In this document: piece after piece, positions 57,503 through 64,000 of the stretch
Layout of the letters: each line of letters opens with the position of its first letter
How positions within the stretch are numbered: position 1 is the stretch's first letter
Origin: Flammula alnicola
Taxonomy: Eukaryota; Basidiomycota; Agaricomycetes; Agaricales; Strophariaceae
Reading direction: 5' to 3'
Assembly: GCA_015499995.1 (NCBI GenBank)
Contig: JADNRV010000037.1
Coordinates: 124,001 to 188,000, forward strand
Length of the DNA: 64,000 bases
The notes under the pieces: model-generated
The model's input: the letters and a program-made list of their open reading frames with translations, nothing else
Told to the model about the DNA's origin: nothing
Database searches by the model: none
Program-made: the position numbers and the translations under genes

Positions 57503-58849
57503 ATGTCTAACGTCCACCCGCCCATCCAGCTCAGTCTTAACCTAAAGGCAAGCGGCCATGACCGCGACAACGACATTGAGCTAGCTCTTCCAGGGAACCC
57601 CACGCGACGCCCAGCCTTCCATCCCTATGGGGCATTCCCCTGAAGTACCTCTCGTGAGTTTCCCGACTAACCACCATAGTCGCATCCAGCACACTCCAGG
57701 AACGCAGCTGACCTTCATGGTATCCAGACTTGTGACGCTGGCTGTCCAGAATTCCGCGCTCACCATTATCATGCACTATTCCCGCGTCTCTACGCCACCT
57801 TCACGCGCGTATTCCGCAGCAACGGCTGTTTTAATGAACGAAATTTTGAAAGGAACTATCTCGCTTATCATTGCATTCTCCCGCATCGACTCGCAACCTA
57901 CGGCTTATGAATTGGCGCAGGCGCCTTATACACCTCAACGCCCTTATACTCAACGCTTCGTGGGGCGACTGCGGAGGCTGTGGAGAGAGGTGTTCAGCCC
58001 CGACTGTTGGAAACTGTCGATACCAGCTATCTTGTATGGTGAGTATTTTGTTGTTTTTGAAAAATGACCCCTTTCTCACTTGAGATTGTTTCAGTCATCC
58101 AAAAAATTTGCAGTATGTCGCGCGTCCAACCTAGAGGCAGCAACGTTCCAAGTTACATACCAAATGAAAATCCTGACGACTGCCGCCTTCTCTGTCATGT
58201 TATTGCGCAAAAAATATACACAAGCCAATGGCTCTCCCTCCTCTTCCTCGCCGTTGGTGTTGGAATCGTCCAGATTCAGGCTGGTGGGGATACACACAGC
58301 TCCACAGCAGCCTCCGTGTCTGCAGGAGTACACGCTATGAAACCTTTGAAGGGCTTCTTGGCTGTTGTCGCTGCTGCTTTACTTCTGGCCTGGCAGGCGT
58401 GTACTTTGAGATGGTTCTCAAGAACTCGCAGGCCGATCTATGGGTCCGCAACGTTCAACTATCACTGTTCTCCTTGCTTCCTGCAATTGCCCCTATCGCA
58501 TTTGCGCAACAAGCTCATGGTTCTCAACCCGGACAAAGCGTTCTTTCCACCATGTTCAACAATTTCGGTGCGTGGGCTTGGGTGACCGTGTGGGTGCAGG
58601 TTCTGGTGGTCTAGTCACAGCCATGGTCATCAAGTACTCCGACAACATCCTCAAAGGCTTCGCCACCAGTCTCAGCATCGTTATCTCCTTCCTCGCATCA
58701 GTCGCCCTGTTTGATTTCCAGATGACCATCACCTTATTCTTGGCTCAGCCGTTGTTCTCATAGCGACATGGCTGTACAACCAACACCCTCGAACGTCACC
58801 TTTGCGATGTCCAAGGACTCTTGGACGTGGCTTAAAAACGAAAAGCTGA
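57503..58849 (+). CDS. Golgi nucleotide-sugar transporter (SLC35A, UDP-galactose/UDP-GlcNAc type)
   Basis: Ten-helix antiporter carrying nucleotide sugars into the Golgi or ER lumen for glycosylation. Start ATG 57503 ([20 protein letters not shown]), hydrophilic cytosolic N-terminus. SLC35A landmarks: [48 protein letters not shown] followed by [20 protein letters not shown] and [16 protein letters not shown] (the conserved K-I-L-T-T-A motif of UDP-Gal/CMP-Sia-type transporters), [36 protein letters not shown] with [15 protein letters not shown], and [20 protein letters not shown] to [20 protein letters not shown]. It ends [12 protein letters not shown] 58847-58849. Several introns. Substrate is a family-level inference. 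Confidence 0.9.
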
Positions 58850-59388
58850 AGGACCCAGGCTCACTGCGCTCGCCTCCGCCTCTCCAACCGCAGTTTGGTG
58901 CCTAAGCAATACATCCTCAAGGAGTTCCCTCACTGCCTCCTCCATCTCATTGATGACATCACTGGCTGGAACACCAATACGTCGGACTCGGAAACAAGGA
59001 CTTTTATTCGATGATAGAGTAGACTGTCTTCAAGACCCCCATTCGACTTTTAAATGAACATTCGAGCCAGAAAATGGCATATCATTATTTACAATTCAGG
59101 ATGCCATCTACGCAGTTACTTATATAGCATACCCAGGACATTTTTCGTCGCTTATTGCATATTATTATTAATACGAACGCACAATTGAATCGGAACGTAA
59201 TAAATATTATTTCCCTCAAGTTAGATTGCATAGGTCCATAAACTTAAAGACGACAGCGGATGCAAGAGTCTGAGACGAAGGTATATCCCGGAGTTTTACC
59301 GACAACGGAGAAAAGTTGAAAATTTACAGGTAAGTGGATAAACGCTCATCCATCCAAGCTAATGTGTACATTGTATAGATTCAGTCTT
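58850..59388. other. Convergent intergenic region, sugar transporter / transhydrogenase
   Basis: About 540 bp with the 3' flanks of two converging genes; the right half is AT-rich. No gene, RNA or repeat recognised. Confidence 0.5.
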
Positions 59389-62300
59389 TTATTTTGCATA
59401 ACGCGATTCTAGACTTCGTTTGATACCTAATATAAAAAGGTTGGTCAGTTGAAGAATATCTGTGATAGAAAATAAGTATATCACCTTCGCAAGTGTCTTT
59501 TGCGTCTCCAAACAACATCTTCGTGCCGGGCATGTAGAACATGGGATTTGGCACGTCAGCTGCCGAAGCATATCAGCAAAGAAATCAAGACTTCGGATAA
59601 GAATGCACGAACCATAACCGCTAGCTAGACCTCGTTTCATCACTATAACTTGTTTGCTCTTCCATGCATGGAGCACCGGCATTCCCTGCGGGAATCAAGC
59701 CAAAGTCAGATGGTGCAACAACACGCAAGTCAAAAGAACAAAAGAACTCCTACCGCGATAGCAGAGCCTGGTTCTAGAGCGATAGGGTTGACCGTATCAT
59801 TCGCGCCGATAACAAGCGTGACATCAGTGTCCTTGAAGTCCTCGTTGATCTCGTCCATTTCAAGCACAACTAAATTCGGGCAGAGTTGGTCACGTTCTCG
59901 ACAAGGAGGCAATAAACATTCGACATACTGTCATATGGCACAGATGCTTCTGCCAGCAGAACGTTACACTGTCCGGGCATACGTCCAGCAACTGGATGGA
60001 TGGCGAACTAGAAAGGGATTCGGTCAGGCTCAGGTGACGATAAGAGTGGGTATTTGTGGCCGAACTTACCCGGACGTTGACACCCTTTGACCGCAGCATT
60101 GCTGTTATCTCGGATATCGCATATTGCGCCTTTGCCACTGCCATACCATAGCCAACCACCTAAGAAAGACAAAGAAATGAGCAACTGACCACAAGCATGC
60201 ATATGGAAATTTCCTACCAATATAACATTTTCCGCATTCACCAGTGCGTCTGCCGTGTCTTCTACGGTGGTCTTGGTAATTGTTCCTTCGATCTTATGGG
60301 CCTCTGCAGATACCGGTGTGCTTATACCACCGAAAAGAACGTTGGTGAGTGACCGATTCATCGCGATACACTATGGCGATTTGTCAATACAGGTTATTTG
60401 CTTGTAGGAATGTATGACTCGCACCATAATATATGACAGAATGGAACCGCTAACACCAATCAAGGAGCCAACCGACACCAAGAGGGGGTTGTCCAACATG
60501 AAGCCTAAAATCCAATGAGCTTAGGATGCATCGAGTGCATTTATAAAGCATACCTTCGGCTACGAGAGCGAACCCTCTGCAAATGAGGTCAATAAAAGCC
60601 CGGAAAAAAACGGGGAAAGGAAAATCTTACGAATAAGCATTCAGTACGGTGATGACAACGGCTGCATAGAGAGGTTCGTAAGCCTTAAACTCGAACATTA
60701 AACTCGCAAGGAAAATACGCACGCATATCAGCCCCTCCGATAGATGCCGTCGTAGTGTATCCCTTCAAGAAACTGAGAATCGTGCTTGCGCCAAGGAAAG
60801 ACGCTGCCACAAGTGGAGTCGGAGTTGCCATCGACAAGAATCCTGCCATCGTTGCGGCATTCGCACCCAAGAGTGTTGCATTCACGAGATGTTTACCGGG
60901 AAGGACGAGCGGCTTGCTCGACATCTTCGCCGCGAGTTTGAGGAACGCAACGATGGAGCCGGTGAAGGTGATTCCACCGATAACAACGCCCAGGTAGGCT
61001 GTAACCAGATGGAGTGTCGACAGATGGGCGGTGTCTTGAAGCACGCTTCCGATACTTGTCAGAACTGCCGAAAGACCGACGATGGAATGAAGGAGAGCGA
61101 CGGTCTGAGGTAGCTCTGTCGCCGTTACGCGCCTTCCAATGATCGAACCGATGACACCACCAATGGCAGCAACGCCGGCGAACTGGGCAATAACTTCAGG
61201 GGGAAACCAACAGCTCCCAACGACGCGAGAACACCAGAGCTGACACCCAAAATTCCAAGGGCGTTTCCTTGCCTTGCAGTGGTTTGCGAACCCAATCCAG
61301 ATAGAGACCCTATAAAATTCGAATGAGCAGCTATCTCCTGTAACGAGATGGAGATGGCAGACCTATGCAAAGAATACTGGAGGTCAAATATCCAGCCTGC
61401 ACAAGGCCTGCCATGCCAGTGCTGGCAGCCGCTAAAAACCCTCCAGCGAACACCACACCAGGAACTGCGTAGAGCCACGAGTACTCCGGGGGGTCAGTAG
61501 GACCTGCAAAGGAATAGCCTTGAGAAAAGGGGCTAGCATACAAGGTTGCTCGAGGCTTACGTTTGAACATGTCCAGCATGCGCTTCGTAAGGATGAAGCC
61601 CCCAGCAACATTGACGCTTGCCAGCAGCACGGCAAGGGCACCAAGAGCTTGTGGGACAGTCCCTGGAAGATAACCACCTCCCATGACGAACATACCAGCG
61701 ACACCGACCTTAACAATGACATGAGCACCCAATAACTTCCAAGCAAGCATTTTACTTACCAAACCAGAGATCGCATTGGTCACCGACATCAGAGGAGAGT
61801 GCAATGCGGGTGCGACACCCCAAACTACTCTGCACGAATTATAAGTAAAAAATATAGCTAGAGAAGAAATAAAAATCTGACCTGTAGCCTACGAGGCCGG
61901 CAAGTCCGAAAGTGAAGAAGCTGTCCATGAACGCGGTTCCAGTGGCCTTTCCAAGACCTACAGCGCCACCCATTCCGGCAGTTACAAGAGCCACCTCTCG
62001 CGAAGCCTTTTGCCAGGGAGTAATGGCCTTAACTGTTTCTTCGACTTTTGCAGGGGCAGGAGCAGCGACAGGAGGGGGCATAGCGCGAGGAACGGGAGGC
62101 AAAATACTTCCTTTGTGTACAATGAGAGAACCGCGAACAACTTCATCATTGAGATCAATGGAGAACTTTCCATCGCCGCCTATAGATAGCAGGAACTTCG
62201 TGATATTGTTAGAGTACAAAGTAGAAGACTGGGTAGGCAATCGCGAAGGAAGGTCAGTGTAGCCTGCATAGTTCATTGTTAACAACATATTTACGATGGA

Positions 62301-63781
62301 AAGACAAGGAAACGCACCTATGATGGTCACACCAGACTGGACATTGAGCTCGCCAGGACGAGTAGCCTCGCAGTTTCCTCCAGCTTCTGCAGCCAAGTCA
62401 ACAATCACGGAACCTTGCTTCATTGCTGCAACCATTTCATTAGTGATCAATTTAGGTGCAGGTTGACCTGGAATCAATGCCTAAATACCGAATGCTTAAG
62501 GAACGTTTCTTGCGTGAAAATAATAAAATTACCGTGGTTATGACAATATCGACGTCCTTGCACTGTTCCATGAAGAGGGCCATTTCAGCTGCGATGAATT
62601 CTTTGGACATGACTTTGGCGTAGCCCCCGCCTCCCCACCTTCTTCCTGGATTTCCACTTCGATGAACTCTGCTCCCAAAGACTGTACTTGTTCTCGTGCA
62701 GCCGATCGTGTATCGAATCCTCTAACAATGGCTCCTAGTCGTCTAGCCTGGATAAAATCAATGTAAATACGCGTCGTTCTCATCATAGATACTCTCGAAT
62801 ACGCACAGTTGCAATAGCACTCAGTCCAGCCACACCTGCACCTATCACGAGGACTTTACAAGGAGGAATCTACGAGCCGTTAGACGGTTTGCTTTTGGAG
62901 TTGCACCTCAAAACCTACTTTTCTGTAAGGAATCATTTAGTAACGGGTAGCTGTGAATCTAATGAAACCAGATGAACACACCCAGCTGCCGTAACCTGAC
63001 CAGTTAAAAATCTACCGAAATGATTGGATGCCTCTAAAACAGCTTTGTATCCAGCGATGTTTGCCATAGAACTGAAGGGGTCGCGTGAATATTGACATCC
63101 ATGACCATCACGACGATATTTACCTGAGCGCATCAAAAACCTGGGCCCGGGAGATTCTGGGTATCATGTCCATCTAGACATTTCGTGAGCATGGTCTCCT
63201 TTGCCAACTAAAGGGAGTCATACCGCAAAGGCGTTGACGTTGCGTGCAGCGAGGGTATCGACGATGGCCTTATTTTGTGCCGGGTAAAGGAATGATATAA
63301 CGGTACTTCCACCCTTCAAGAGTTCCGCCTCTTGTCCGAGTAGTGGGGGTCTAACTTTTAGCATAATGTCCGACGATTTGTATAGCTCGTCTTTGGAAAC
63401 CAACGTCGCGCCAGCTGCGGCATATTGTTCATCGAGGAACTGGGCCTCGACACCGGCATTGCGTTCAACAAGAACTTGTGCAAATCCTTTCTTGCGCAAC
63501 AATGCAGTATTTTGTGGAGTGAGGGCGACTCGGCGCTCGTTTGGGAAAAGTTCGCGAGGAACTCCGATGGTCAAAGACGAATAAGGGACGCCTGAGCCAT
63601 CTGGAGGAGGCTTTTCAGATATTATATTAGAGCCCTGCTTGTTGCGTGAAAACATCGGCATCCTGGAGATAGAAAAATTGGTCAGTCCGTTGATCATGCG
63701 GATGATGTGAGAACTGACCGGGAGATGCAAGCTAATGGCAATAGCCGACGCGATGCGACGACCTTTGGATGCGACGCTCAT
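59389..63781 (-). CDS. Mitochondrial NAD(P) transhydrogenase (NNT), single-chain
   Basis: Inner-membrane proton-translocating enzyme that uses the proton gradient to reduce NADP+ with NADH. Start ATG 63781 ([20 protein letters not shown]), an amphipathic Arg/Ser presequence fitting mitochondrial import. Domain I (AlaDh/PNT-like): [40 protein letters not shown], the NAD-binding [20 protein letters not shown] and [20 protein letters not shown]. Domain II (membrane): many hydrophobic segments between about 62000 and 60450, such as [20 protein letters not shown] and [20 protein letters not shown]. Domain III (NADP(H)): [60 protein letters not shown] and [20 protein letters not shown]. Order dI-dII-dIII in one chain is the animal-type arrangement. 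It ends [11 protein letters not shown] 59389-59391. About twenty introns. Confidence 0.95.
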
Positions 63782-64000
63782 CGCAAGTAGGGCCTTGCAG
63801 CCATGGTGGAAAGGAAAGACGAGGTGCGCTACGTGACACGGACAATTGCGTTGCAGGATGGACAGTGTGTGGCAGTTGAACCGTGTTAACGACTTTCTGG
63901 GATCTCTTCTTCGTATAGGGAGATTGCCGTGCAGACGGTCCGCCGGCCGAGCACCTCATGTGATCCCAATTACCCCACACTTGAAGTTCAATCGAGATCC

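Overview
The window is nuclear DNA of a filamentous basidiomycete, most likely a mushroom-forming agaricomycete. Genes are dense and lie on both strands. They are broken by many short GT-AG introns, mostly about 45-65 nt, and encode conserved eukaryotic proteins plus several agaricomycete-type proteins of unknown function. I see no prokaryotic, organellar or rRNA/tRNA signature.

Layout. 1-3203: autophagy scramblase ATG9 (+, 5' end outside the window). 3660-5397: EH-domain IRS4/TAX4-like protein (-). 5436-7641: a thiamine-binding (ECM15/MTH1187) gene (+) split by a 1.59-kb terminal-inverted-repeat element. 7774-13078: DNMT1-type cytosine methyltransferase (-). 13238-15996: replicative helicase subunit MCM7 (+), divergent from the methyltransferase. 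16294-19140: kexin KEX2 (-). 19857-20461: small heat-shock protein (+). About 21090-21856: DUF6699-like protein (+). 22694-24743: N-myristoyltransferase (+). 24858-26554: UFD1 (-), divergent from CCT4 (26747-28815, +). 29108-30698: mitochondrial carrier (-). 31045-34163: RRN6-like Pol I factor (-), divergent from mitochondrial ribosomal protein uL3m (34317-35504, +). 35693-36602 and 37377-38469: unknown proteins (+). 38719-39962: LisH-CTLH protein (-). 40736-42623: vacuolar PQ-loop transporter (-), divergent from the GYF-domain protein LIN1/CD2BP2 (42939-44165, +). 44331-54611: three minus-strand genes in a row, RAD54, a chromodomain protein and a Crb2/53BP1-like checkpoint mediator. 55162-57243: single-pass membrane protein (+). 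57503-58849: nucleotide-sugar transporter (+). 59389-63781: mitochondrial NAD(P) transhydrogenase (-).

Most genes are housekeeping. Themes that recur by neighbourhood are DNA replication and maintenance methylation (MCM7 with DNMT1), DNA damage and chromatin (RAD54, chromodomain protein, Crb2-like) and proteostasis (UFD1, CCT4, HSP20).

The most unusual signals are three. The first is an abrupt block of about 1.2 kb, almost free of CpG, inside the coding sequence of the DNA methyltransferase gene. The second is a TIR element with a 2-bp target duplication that interrupts the thiamine-binding gene yet brings splice-like sequence at its end. The third is a one-base frame break in the cytoplasmic tail of KEX2. 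All exon models were read by eye from splice signals and family similarity, so internal boundaries are approximate unless stated.
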